Source of the DNA: Amphiura filiformis
Taxonomy: Eukaryota > Echinodermata > Ophiuroidea > Amphilepidida > Amphiuridae
Length of the DNA: 64,000 nucleotides
Direction: 5' to 3'
NCBI RefSeq assembly: GCF_039555335.1
Contig: NC_092628.1
Coordinates: 29,412,128-29,476,127 of the forward strand
The notes under the pieces were generated by a model. That model had not been told where the DNA came from. It did no database searches and saw only the letters and a program-made list of their open reading frames with translations. Both the position numbers and the translations under genes were made by a program. Shown piece by piece: positions 37,741 to 50,800 of this stretch (its first letter is position 1; each line of letters begins with the position of its first letter).

Positions 37741-38323
37741 TAAGGGCATTTATTGAGCGCCCCCCAAAGAAAGGAGCGCTTTAGAATAGTCTAGTAAAAT
37801 TCAACGAAGGGCAAGAAAAGTTCAGGTAAATCGAGTGAGATTCGGTTCACTCAGACCTTTGGTCACTTTTCGGCCTCTCTGGCTGTGAGTAGGCCTAATA
37901 GTATTAGTAATACATGACTGGGCTATGTCACGCAACAAGATGACAATGGTGTTTAGTATTTAATACTTACCTATGGATCAATTTGCCGGGACTTTTCTCG
38001 CCTTTTGTCGACTTACCGGATAAATTCACATATGATGAGCAAGACTTTATTTATGTATCTTCACCTCCACTGTCCTAACAGACTACTTAGACTTTTCGTA
38101 ACATTTCTCGCCCTACTACCAGAACCTTTCCCACCTAAAATGGATTCTTTCTGGATTTTGTGGGTTTCTAGTGCAATTTCCTCAGGAAACATTGTAATTC
38201 ATAGCAATTGCCCGGGGAGGGGGCACTCAACACAATTAATTAGAAAGATTTAATATAATAACCATTCCATGAACGTAACCCATCGAACCTACATCTTTAT
38301 GGTACCTGTATTCTTGATTTTTT

Positions 38324-38790
38324 TCAAATGCTTATAGAATTAGGGATGAATTTGGGATTTAGTATGTTGTAGTCTATCTCAGGTATAGCGTCCGGATCAC
38401 CCTCGAGCTGTCGGATGACGAAATCCTCGCTTCGCCTAGTTATCTTCACTATTTGTTTGTCGATAGCTGATTTGAACCTGCATTATGAAATAATGAGTGA
38501 ATGTGAAATGCATAATGTGAATGAAATTGTTCCTTTCTGATTTCTGTTTTTTCTTTCTTTGTTCTATCGTTCTTTAAGTACTTTTTTTCTGTTTGTTCTC
38601 CTCTTTCTTTCTTAGTCTTGAAATGTATGCTAAATGTGTTAAAAAGTGAAGTCTTTTTTTCTCTTTTTTTTTTTTCTTTTTTCCTTTTTTCTTGTTTCTT
38701 TTTTTTCTTTCTTTCTTTCTTTCTTTCTTTCTTTTTTTTTCTTTTTTTTCTTTCTTTCTTTTTTTTTTTCTTTCTTTCTTTCTTTTTTTT

Positions 38791-38838
<48 letters not shown>

Positions 38839-41800
38839 TCCTTCTTTCTTTCCTCTTTTTTTATCCTTTCTGTTTTTGAGGTTTTTTCATCTTTAGTTCA
38901 TTCTTTGGGTCTTTTGTTTTAACTTTTCTTTCCCCTTCGAAATACGTACTTCGCAGCTGCTTCTGTCCCCACAGGATCATATTGGTATTGTTTCTCAAAG
39001 TCACTGAGGTAATTCAAATCGGGATCACCATGCTGACTTAACAAGTTCGAGATCTTCATGCTTAAAAGGGTTTGTTCTTTGGTTGGTAATACTTGCAGAA
39101 TATCCTCCTCAGATCTTATGTCCTGAAAAATGTATAACCATCAATAAAGGTTCCGCATATAAATTATATTATTTCAATTTGATTGATTTATTCATAATAT
39201 TCGATGATAATTGGATTTCTTTTTAGAATTCACAGTGGCTACTCTTAACTAGAACATTGCATCGTATTGTTAAATATAAACCTTTGTTTCGCTAAACAAA
39301 GTGGAGTAGATAAGCTTGATGTGTGGAACAGAATATCTATGATTAAAATCATCACTTCAGTAAAGGCATTTGATTTATGGGTGAAAATGTCTTCTTTAGT
39401 GATTTTTGTCAGCTGTTTTACTGGAAATTTGTCGACCTAACATTTTTCGGGCCACATAATAAACTAATTTTTTTTCTTCAAAAACTAGATAAAAATATGC
39501 TTTAAACCATCAATTTAGCAGTTATGAGAGCCAAAGGTTTCCATAATTCCAGGGTTAAGGCCAACCGTATTTGGTTATAACCTTTATTGTCCTGTTACTT
39601 GGTCACCTCAGTGACAGATAGAAAACATCAGGGAGTTCAAATTATGAAGTGAAAATGCACAATTTGTTTAAAGCGGCAGTAACGTAATAATTTACTTCAC
39701 CTTGTTCCTTGGAGGGGCCCCATGTAGCAAACTCGGGTAGTTTAGCGGGAATCCATATTCTTCGTATTGTCGGAAGTTGACAGCAGCATGACCGACACTG
39801 CCTGTGAAGATGATCGACGTGACGACGCTTATTACTTGGTCTGCTGTGGAAAAATGGCCAACTCTTTCCTCCTTCGTTTGACAGTTTGCGTCGTCTGCGT
39901 CTGGCTCGTCCCAACATCCATAAGACGTTTCCACAGTTTTAGTTGGGATACCCTTGTCAAACAATACGAAATAAAAGCTTTGTAACATAGCTGCATTTTC
40001 TTATTACATGATTTTTGTAATTCGGTTGTTTCCTTTTTATTTGCTGATTATTGTTCTTTATTGAGTTAACAGCACACAGCAGCATTGCATGGCAGAGAAT
40101 AGCTCAAGATAAAATAAATTGGGAAGTTGGTGAAGCGGAATGAAGTATAGCTAAAGAACAACAATATTCGAGTAGGTACGATACAATTAATCTATAGAGG
40201 GCTCGCCCTAAGTAGGTAGACGAGGTATTGTTGGTCGAAGCAGCCAAAAAATAGATTTTTATTATCTAAATCAATATATTATTGAAAAATAACACTTTGA
40301 TGTTTTGCAAAAGTTCATTCTGCAAATCATATACTTGCTTGATTTGTTGTTGTTAATAAGCAATGTACGTTTTACAACATAACTCGAGAATCTGTGATAT
40401 TTGAATTCTTCTACATACTCGCTATGAAATGATCAATGCAATTTTTGCCAAAGCTCACTACCATTCGCAAGATGCTGTGAACTACCAAATCGCAACAGTT
40501 TAAAATAGTTGCTGACCTTAAGTCTCGTCATTCATGCTTTTGGTTTAATACATGTATAATGGTTGTGTATAGCGCAAGTGCGGGTGTGTAGGTGTTTTGG
40601 TTTTGGGTGGCTGCTTTTGGTGTGAGCGGTTGTAGATTATTTTCAGGGGTGGGGTGCCGGGTGTACACATACACATCATACGGAAGAGTTGAGGGGTTAC
40701 CTTTATTCCACATCCTCCCTCGCTAAGTTTTTCTTTGTTGCATTTCTTGTTTAGCATTTTTGCCCATGCTTGAATCTCATGATCATTTTCCAGCGTGTCC
40801 GTTTCTGTTTGGAAGCAATAAGACATCCTCGGTGAAGTTCTAAAAATGACTATATATTTAAATTATTGTAAATATGAATAAACATAGCATGCATAAGTAT
40901 TGCTTTTTAATGTATAACGTTAATCATTTAAAATCTGGGGCCAAATTATTAAGGGATGGGGTATGAACGTTTGGACAGTATTTATTGTGGGACATTAGAG
41001 CACATCAGACATATCGAATTGCGTTCTGAATACGAAGAATGTCCCTCTGATATCAAATAATTTTGATCACGGGTATCTGGCAAGGTGTTAGCTACCATTC
41101 CATATCACACAATATGTAATGTAGGACAATGGCTTCTTATGCCTGACCAATGAACCATCGAGCATCCTTTTCAGCGATATGATTCATAAGGTTACATTGG
41201 CTTTTGCATTACCGTGTGAAGAAAGCAGCTTTACTTTGTTGCATCTGTCTGTTGTATACGATATTTCTGATCATGGGGTGCGAGTTGAGCGCAGACTTAT
41301 ACGCCCGCGTCATTGACTTACGTAATCGCGGCTAAGGTGCAGTTTCTAAAATTTTGAAGAGACGTCGAGAGACCGGAACTACTACACCTAAACCAAGGTC
41401 AGGTCGGCCCCGAAAGACAACAGCCAGGGAAGACCGATCGCTCCTAAGACTTTGCCGCAATGGCCGCACGAAGCCTGTATCTCAGCTACAAACAGAATGG
41501 CTGAGGTCCATAAACGCGCCTGTTACCAGGAAACTTGCGAAAAACAGACTGGTTAGTGCAGGTTTTCGCACAAGACGACCAATAAGAAAGCCAATACTTC
41601 TGCAAAGACATCGGCATGCGCGCTTACTTTGATCACAGAGACATGGGAACTTTACAGTAGGCCACTGGCATAATGTGATCTTCACTGACGAGGCCCGGTT
41701 CCTCCTCTACAGACAAGGTGGCCGATTCAAAGTCTGAAGACAGGTTGGTCAAGCCCTACTTGAGGATTATATCCTGCCTAGAGTCCAGGGAGATGGTGGT

Positions 41801-44800
41801 GGAATCACAGTATGGAGAGCATTTCACAGTAGTTCGAAATCACACCTCTACATGCTAGAAGGACACATGAACCAGGACCAATACCTGCATGTTCTTGGTA
41901 CAGTTATGCTTCCGTTTGCGAGGAGAGACTTCAAGAACAATTTCGTGATCCAAGATAACAGCACTGCGGCGGACAGAGCCCTACCTGCGAAGGAATTCCT
42001 TGAAAATGAGAATGTAGAACACCTGGACTGGTCACCTTTGAGCCCGGATATGAACCCTATACAGAACTTATGGGCAGAAGTATCCCGCGGGTTAGGTAAC
42101 ATGAACAACCAACCAATCACCATGCAGGAACTTAGATACACCCTCAATGCTTGCTGGCGAGATATTCCACAAGGAACCTTTGAAAACCTGATCGAAGGAA
42201 TGTCACGTCGCGTACATGACCTTGAGCTGGCAAGGGGTAGACATACCAAATATTGAGTTGTGTTTTCTCAAGCAAGAGACTTATCTGAACAAGTCATAGT
42301 GAGAGTTTAAATTTTTGTCTAAACAATAAAATTTACTAGTGTCTTTAATCTCATTTTGTGATACAAAGAGACCGCTAAAAAGTGTTGCGATTGTGTGATC
42401 CTTCCATTGTAATGCGCTTCCTCAGGTAATTCTTTGTTTAATTGTCAAACTGTGTAATATAAACAACAAATGACATTTGTATCTTTCAATTAAATTCAAC
42501 TGAGCACTACTCCAGAACAATAAACCTGTTCCTAATATGATTGAAAACTGCATTTGATACAAAAATAAAAATATTCCAAACTTTTGTCCATGACTGTATT
42601 TGCCTTTGTCTTGAAAATGATATCACTCAAAATGATATCAGATATTTGAGCTATTAACCTCATCAGTCATACCTTTAGCATAGTAGTGTTCAACCACTGC
42701 CGTCACATATTCCTTGATGATTCTATATAAATCCAGGGCATCGTCACGGAACGTGTAGTTGGGTAGGTAGTATTCGTCTGAATCCGGGTATTTCAGTCCT
42801 ACTCCTCTATCTTTAATGTCTTCCTCAAGATTGCCTTCCTTATCTAGCTTCCATGGTGCACAGCTCCGAAACCCTTCGTATCTACGACGGACAATTTCTA
42901 ACAATCCTTTCACGCCAATAGTCATCACAATATCAAAAGATCCCCCTTCGCTTATGAGTAAATCCCACGCTTGCCTGATCGAGAGAAATCAATGAGGGGC
43001 AATGAGGGGCAATGAAACGAACACTGTCCTTTTAAATAGTCATAATTATACATCCATTTAACATCTGACGAATATAAATGACAAATGTGTTAAAATGAAT
43101 GACAGAAGACTAAATTCAGCAGCCATCGCCACACGAGACGAAATTGAACACAAATTTGACGAATATCAATGATACAAATGTGAAATATAATGATACAAAT
43201 ATGAAATTGGTTTTGAGTTTGTGTGACTTCGATTATTAGGACGAATTTAAACTTTCCTTTTTATGAATATGAATGATATAAGTGCGAAATACTCTGGGAA
43301 AACCTGTATTATGTACGTAAAGTGCTGGGAGGAAAAGCCGATGATCATTTGAAAATGTTGACCTTTCGTGTTGACGATACACATTTTTCCCCAAATACCT
43401 AATTTGTAAAGATATTTTAGGGAAAAATGTATATCTTTAATACGAAAAGTAAACATTTTACTACCAGCTACATACACTTTAAATAAATATATATCATTAG
43501 ATTTATACATTTTACTTCAAGGACGGTTAAATATCAAAAATATAAATCTTGAATAATTTGCCATAAAATTTGTGTTATATCGCGAATTAAAAAAAAAAAA
43601 AATCTGATATCACAAGGTCATTCTTCGTATTCAGAATGCAACTCGATATGTCTGGTGTACTCTCATGCCCCACAAAAATACTGTGCAAAGGAGGGTGACC
43701 GAACCCTTGATGTAATGATAATTAACTCACTTGTTGATTTGGAGTGTGTATAGGAAGTGTGGTGCCATCAGACGGTACAATGGATGTGATATGGACACGG
43801 TCTGACCATGGAGGTATATAAATAAATGGAGAATGATCGCCAGAATTCTAATCTCCTAAGTGGAGATTATCCCGTTACCTCTATTCAATGAGTCACCAAA
43901 CTTGAATTGACCAGCCACTTCAGCCAAGCTATTGATCTCCACGATGGTTATGAGCCTCTACCATGGTTCATTGATTGTCACTCCCAAAATTTCCTCATAG
44001 GAATTGACCCTACATTGACCCGTACCGGAAGCCTTGTAAAAGAGACTGTATAATGACGTCAGCTAGTCAATCAGATGTTCAAAGTCACAAGTTTTGATAG
44101 CTTATAGTTTCAATGTATGATTGTGCGAAAACCCGAAGAAATTTGGATGTTCTGTTCTCAAGTTATGAAACTGTTTTCTACACTAGTTGTGCCGTAACTT
44201 GACAAATATACTTAGTTTTCATGTTCATATATTAAGCTTTTAAGGGGTCTGAGGGAGTTCAAATATAGTGCAAATGAAAGCAAAACGTTTTTACCTTCCG
44301 ATTGTGAAAAGATTATGTTGGGCCAATTTGGGCCATTTGAGTTACGAGCGAGCAAAATTTACCGGAAGTACTTCGAATTCAAGCAAAAGTGATGATCAGA
44401 CAATCTTTTCTAGAGAGAATTGTTAGGCCCTATACGGAATGTATAGGCCCTACATACTTTGTTTAAACAGTTTCTCATAGTTTAGTGTATGATAACCGTG
44501 ATTTGGGTTGAAGCTTCGGGTCAAATTGATTGAGTGCCATGACGGATATGTCATATTATTGCTTTTTAAACTTTTAAATCTGTATTGTCATGAAATCGTA
44601 TAGGCCGCCTAAATCATCATCATTAAACTTCTCATTTTATAATAAATAATTATCAGTATTTAGGCCTAAATGATTATATTAATATTATTAGGGGCTATCA
44701 TTTTCTTTGGAGGAGGGGTTTCAAATATACGGGGGGGTCATAACTTTTTGGGAAAAAAGTCATAATTCAATTTTTCATGACCAAAATGTAGGAAGTCACA

Positions 44801-47800
44801 AGATGACAACAGATAAGGTGTTTCTTTTTTCAAAAAGACTGATTTCTTGATGCAATTTAACTGAGACTAGTATACCTAAACCTAGGTATAGGCCTACTAG
44901 TCTCAGAATTTAAGCACTCAATTTTTGGCGAAAATGAGATTTTGATATCAAAATTTTATGAAACATGAGCACTTTCCAATAAGTATAAACTTCATTTTAC
45001 CCCATTGAAATCAATGGCCAGTGAAACAGACTTCACAATGTAATCAACTTAGCATAATCAATATAAACCTGAAAATGCCCATTCAACAATAATTGGTCAT
45101 AACCAACGTAGTACAAAAGAGGCTTGGCTGGATCATTCTCCATTTATTTATATACCTCCATGGTCTGACGTAGCGCAAGGTACATGGATTCCATGAGTAG
45201 ATGAGTAAATCCAAGATGAGACACAGATTGATGATAAGATGCATCTGCATTATTGAACCACATCTTAACTAGAAGCCACGTATATGGATTGGCGTTGTCG
45301 GGTTTGAAAACCTAAAATTCAATAAACACTTTAGAGTAGCGTTATAGTAAAACAATTTACTTTTTGTACATCGTGACGAGCTGCCGTCCTACTGTTTCAA
45401 TAACCTGCATTTTTGTCCGGATATATAAAATTTATTATCCACGCATATTCACGAGCTTGTGGATTTGGAATTGGAAATCTATGAAGAACATGACGTGATG
45501 TCATGTCACTTCACAGAAATTAAACCCTTCCACTAACGGAATAAAAAAAAGCGCAGTGATTTATAGTGCGCTACACACAGGCATAACGTCTAGACGTTGA
45601 TCCACAAGCCTCAGCACACTTAACAGGTCCCCTTCATATCTACACACATGGGTGCGCGCGAGTAAAAGCAGACACCTCATTCACGCCCGTCCCCTAACAA
45701 ACCCCCTCACCTCCACACGCACATCCCCACCTGCCACCCTCTTACCGGGTTGTCGCTATCATCCTTGCAATCGAGGTGCCGTTTGAACAGCTGAATGGCG
45801 ACAGGCATCAACTTCTTCTTCTCAGTTACAAAGAAGAGTGCTATCGGAGCTGTGATCTAAAAGTAGGAAAGGAAAAAACAGAAAGTTTTCAGTTGATTTA
45901 AAAGAAGCACTTGTACAAGACTCATCAGACCAGTCAAGTCTTGGGGCTTTCGTTATGTTTTGTAATCCCTTCCATTCATGGTACAGCTAAATACACATCT
46001 ACGTCATTTCCAAGCGTCACGTGGATGGGTCTTTTACACATTGGTATCGAAATACTTACCATTCCGTTTTTACAGGGCAAGACACTCAGAATGTCCGTGT
46101 AGTCTACCATGTACAGGCGTTTACCGTCGATTGCGGTTTGTACGGTACATCCCTCCTCCATATATGGCAGGTGCTCGTCAGCCTCCACTCGAATACTGCA
46201 ATAAAATAAGTACTTAGACACCCGGTCTTGCATGGCCAACTCCATTTTTTTGGGTACTTTAACGCATAAACCAAACGTAACTAAATAACTGATGATGTTG
46301 AGGAACATATCAGCTATTACATACTTTTTGAATTTAGACAATTGACCCTTGCATTTCGTCCAATTGTTTCTAAATGTGACCTTTAATATATTTATACATA
46401 GTGAGTGAATTTTGTGTTGTGGATGAGTCTCAAGAATAAGCACTCTCATATGACTTGTGTGAATCATCCTTTAAAAAGATGTCTTACGAGTTTTTGATGT
46501 CGTCATATGACGTGACACGTCGTATAACCACGGGGTTCGTACCAATCAGCCTTTGTTCAGCAAACATCTCATCCAAATCGCTCCAACGGTTCTTCTTGAC
46601 AGAATTCAAATACCGCTTCACAGACTATGATATCAGGAATAAAATTTAAATATCTGTCTGAAACTTGAACTTATAGTTTTAATGCAAATAAGTCTCAACA
46701 ATATTGCAGTTGCTAAGCGGACAAAAATCCCGAGGGGAATGTGAACGTTTGGTGAATGTGATCTTTTACACTATTTTGCCCTAAAAGAAGAGGCTATTAG
46801 CCATTTTGGTAACTTTTGTTACCTTCAAGATTACTGAGTAGAAGTCGTGGTAGCAGTAGTAGTACGGTGGTGGTAAAAGTAGCAGGAAGAGCAAAAGTAG
46901 TTTTGATTCTTAGAGAATTAAGGTATTGTTTTTAGCTGCTGGAGTACATCTATCGTCTCATATAACACGGGCGATATCATTATTTTAAGTAAAACAACGA
47001 AGCGAAGCCAAGTTGTTTTACGCCAAAAATAATATGTTATATGAGACGATAGATGCACGAGAGCTGCTAAAAACAATACCTTTATTCTCATTCTTAAACA
47101 CTTCAATTCAAATAAATATATATTAATCATAAGTATACCAACATTTTAATCAAATTAAATCCTATATTTTACAAAGAATTGCCTAGGGCTTACTATCGAC
47201 CAGTCTCGTTGTTTCTATGCATCTCCGATTGGTTCAAATAGCGCGTACGAATATCGTGTCGACACGTACGTGCTTACGTGTGTGATATCGTGTCATATCA
47301 CACGAATAAGAACCAATAAAATTGCAAGAACATTTTCAAGTGCTTAAGAATTGTACCGCTCAGACTGTTCGGCTGACTGTCTTACCTGTGGCTCGGCGAA
47401 AGATAGAATAGGAACTTTGTATATGTTTCCTGTTGTTTGCAAAGAGTGAGTCCACGATCCCGTGAGATGGGGCAAAAATCTTGCTTTCCATTGGTTAATC
47501 ATACCCGTCTTCACAAACGTATTCTATAGATATATGAAAGTAAAACGTAAAACAGGTTGTATGGAGGTTTTCTCACCTTACTACGTTCTTTGGGGTTATG
47601 CCTAAATAGAGTAGCTTCTTATAATTCGCCCATTATTACACTGTTCCATCCACCATATGAAAAGAGAGCCTCGAACTGGCAATAGACAAGAAAAGAAGGT
47701 AGGTTTTCTCGCATATGACGGAACCATGAAATGGGCGAATACATTGTAGTATGTCAACAAAGCTTCATGGACTCAACTTTGTGATACAATCCGATGAAGA

Positions 47801-50800
47801 ACCTGTTTGCTATGACATGACTGCCTTTTTTTTTACGTGCGCTCCCGTAGAAATCGTAGAAGTTCACTTACAAGAAACATTTGCCTTTCCAACTTGTTAC
47901 TGTAACAATATACAATGAGGACACGAGCTTTTAAAATTCGCACCTACATGTAATTTAATGGCTATATTTAATAGTGGAGTGGTCATATGCTGTTCCTCTA
48001 AGCCTATCGATAAATCAGTACCTTACCTTTGTTTCTAAACATTGCCGTCACATTATCTATAGCTGTCAATCAACTGATAAACTTGCGGCTCAAGCAATTA
48101 ACCGATCCCGCAATGCAATGGGTGGTACACACTCTTTCCATTCCATCGACTCGACATTGCTCTTATGACTCTCGCACTTCTGCTCTGATATCTGTCTTGT
48201 GCACAGAAAGTACGCTATTGATGAAGCAACAGAACTACTTCACTATGTTTTCAACTGAATCCCAAGCTGTGGGCGCTTCAATGGGTCGATCAGTATCTAT
48301 AAATTGATATAAAATCATTAATCATGAGTAAACTTACCTTGAAGTAGGATTTGCTGAAGGACTCAGATGCTTCATTGAGGTCATTCTGAAAGATATGAGG
48401 GTACACTTGTGAGTAATTTACCTTTGATTATATATCTTTGTTTACAATTTAAAGCTACTTCATTGAAAGTTGGGAATCTCTTGTTTCTCTCTTTTATACC
48501 AAACTAGTAAAACTTTAAAGTCTCAGTTCTATTAAAATATCATTCTGTCACATTCACCTCATTTTAGCCACAGGGTTTTCCATATTATGCAAAACAATGA
48601 TCGTTCTGTGAAATATGTGTATTTCCCGATCAATAAATGGGTCTGATTGACTTTGTTATTGTGATTCATATTGATTTCATGAGAGATGATTCTCATCTTT
48701 AAAGATATAGCTGTAAATGCAAAGTTGAATGATCAAATCAAATCAAAAATAATCTACATTCAAGCTATTTAGAACTTTGATAAATTCAACAGATTCAACA
48801 CTATGAGCAAACCCTGAAAATGAAGAGGATCTAGTCAATACAGGAATTGATGTTGGACAGAGAGCTGAAGTAGTCCATCCTTTTCACCTTGGCACTGGGT
48901 TTCCTGTCTTTGCCAGAAAGATCGTTGGTGACCTTCCATGGTGTAGTTGATCTCAATTTGAGATCGTCCATACATTTCAATAAAAAAAAGATAGAAAGAC
49001 TATAAAAATTATCTACTAGTTAAATTAACAGCTGATTACTAAAAACACTATAGGTATTCATTATAAGCCATCCGTGACGTACCTTAACTGGTATGCTATC
49101 TGCCGCACACACTGAGAATGCGTATGTAGGCCTCTCCATCTGAATCCCTTCTTTTCGTTGCTGTGGATTTTTGTCGTGTTGAGGGAGGATCGCATCCGCT
49201 TCTTGAATTACCTGAAAGAGCAAAGTTATTTTTCAAGCAGGATGATACCTGACGTATGTAAGATAAGACAGGGGTAGCCATCCGTTTGTTCGACTCTCCA
49301 CTTGTCAAGTTCGGCACACAGTAAACCCTCCACTAATCATAACCCTATTAAAAGTCAAGAGTAAATCCATTTGTTCATGCTGTTGATTGGCTCAAAAGGT
49401 AATTCTCATGCTGAAGGAATGCGGAGGCATGTGTCCTGTCCAGTTATTGCATAATATTAAAGCTTAAATCTATTGCATCAACAAACATAAGTGGAGTCTT
49501 TCCAGCATGACTTTAGAGCGGCTTTAGAGATCACTCACCATGCTCACTGGCTGGATGACTTCAAATGATTATCAATCAGTTCGTTCCACGTTGAGCATGT
49601 TGAGTGAAAGGGGTGTTCGTGTATCATCTCATAGGCATCATATGTTGATTGATACCTCAACACCCCTCTCTCACTCAAATAGAACTGACATTTACTGGTA
49701 CATAATTATGAAATAATCAATAGACAAGAACTCTTGATATTGGCGAAACCGAAACGGGAAGCGGTCATCAAGTTTTCCAATCATTTATTACTGTTTGCAA
49801 GTTACTGAATTTAACGAAACTCCATTCCCGATCAATCCATTTTCCCATCCATCTATCTAAAGACGAATCCAATTTCACGCATTCCTACACCTCAATGACA
49901 GCCATAGCTGGGTCACCGCTGAGTATATCTCACCTGAAATGTGAAATGATGCGTCTTTGGCGGGAATTTTAAACTGCATTCCATCACCCGTGTTATACGT
50001 AAACAAAAGAATGATGAACGTTTACACACAATACAATATAACATCAATTTTTAAGCGGCTTTAATCCAGCCAATTGGGCAGTCACAACACCAGTTTGGTA
50101 CGCCGGGGACCCAGTAATGGCCGAATAAATTCTGACCATCACATGGCACGTTGGATTCGTCTATAATATATCTTCTTTCCTTACCTGACTTTTCATTGTT
50201 ATCTTGCGATGAAATGGAAAAACCTTGGCAGCTTGGCCTTGTCCATCTTCAGGATTGTCGTCATCACTGCAAATTTTTTCGACTGTCACCGTTTCCACAT
50301 ACCACGTTAAATCAGTTTTGGTTCCTGTGCGTTCAACCCATACCTCAAGCTGCTCTATATCTCGTACGCTCGTTTTTTCCACATAAATCTCGCGCGTTGA
50401 GCCTGGCCAAAAGAGGAAGCCTTCACTTTTTGCCTCCTCGCTTTTTGTTGTTCCATCTTTGTCGTACAGCCTTACACATATTTTCCCACTGCCAAAGCCA
50501 AACTTATGCACGTTTTGTCCTTCGTATGGTCCAGTTTTAATAGTTACCCGGAACTTGTTGTCTACCGAATTAACAAACAGAAACATTAGTATTAGTCTGT
50601 TTTTCTGTGCTTAAAACGGGCGTAATACATTGTGATTTAGAGGCTTAAATTATATATTTACATGAAGAACTGGAACATCCAAATGTATTTTAATTTTATT
50701 TTTCATCATTTATATCAATTAATTTTAGACTACGGGAGACAGGTGTTTGAAAGGGCGCTTTGTTAGTAACAAAATCAGCATTTCAGAAAAGAACAAAAAC

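Larger units (their letters stand above)
34381..38323. other. Intergenic region between gene B start and lipoxygenase 3' end
   Basis: Contains no gene I can support. It holds two AAGGGATCTGG family copies, one hairpin and the TTACA array. Gene B's promoter should lie just above 34380, but no clear TATA or initiator could be assigned. Confidence 0.65.

Noticed and set aside
38618..38922. Phe/Ser-rich ORFs over the CTTT tract
   Set aside because: Microsatellite artefacts in a lipoxygenase intron.
48830..48975. Open minus-strand frame ([29 protein letters not shown]) between lipoxygenase exons
   Set aside because: It does not match any lipoxygenase segment, and exons 49083-49211 and 48338-48385 join in phase without it.
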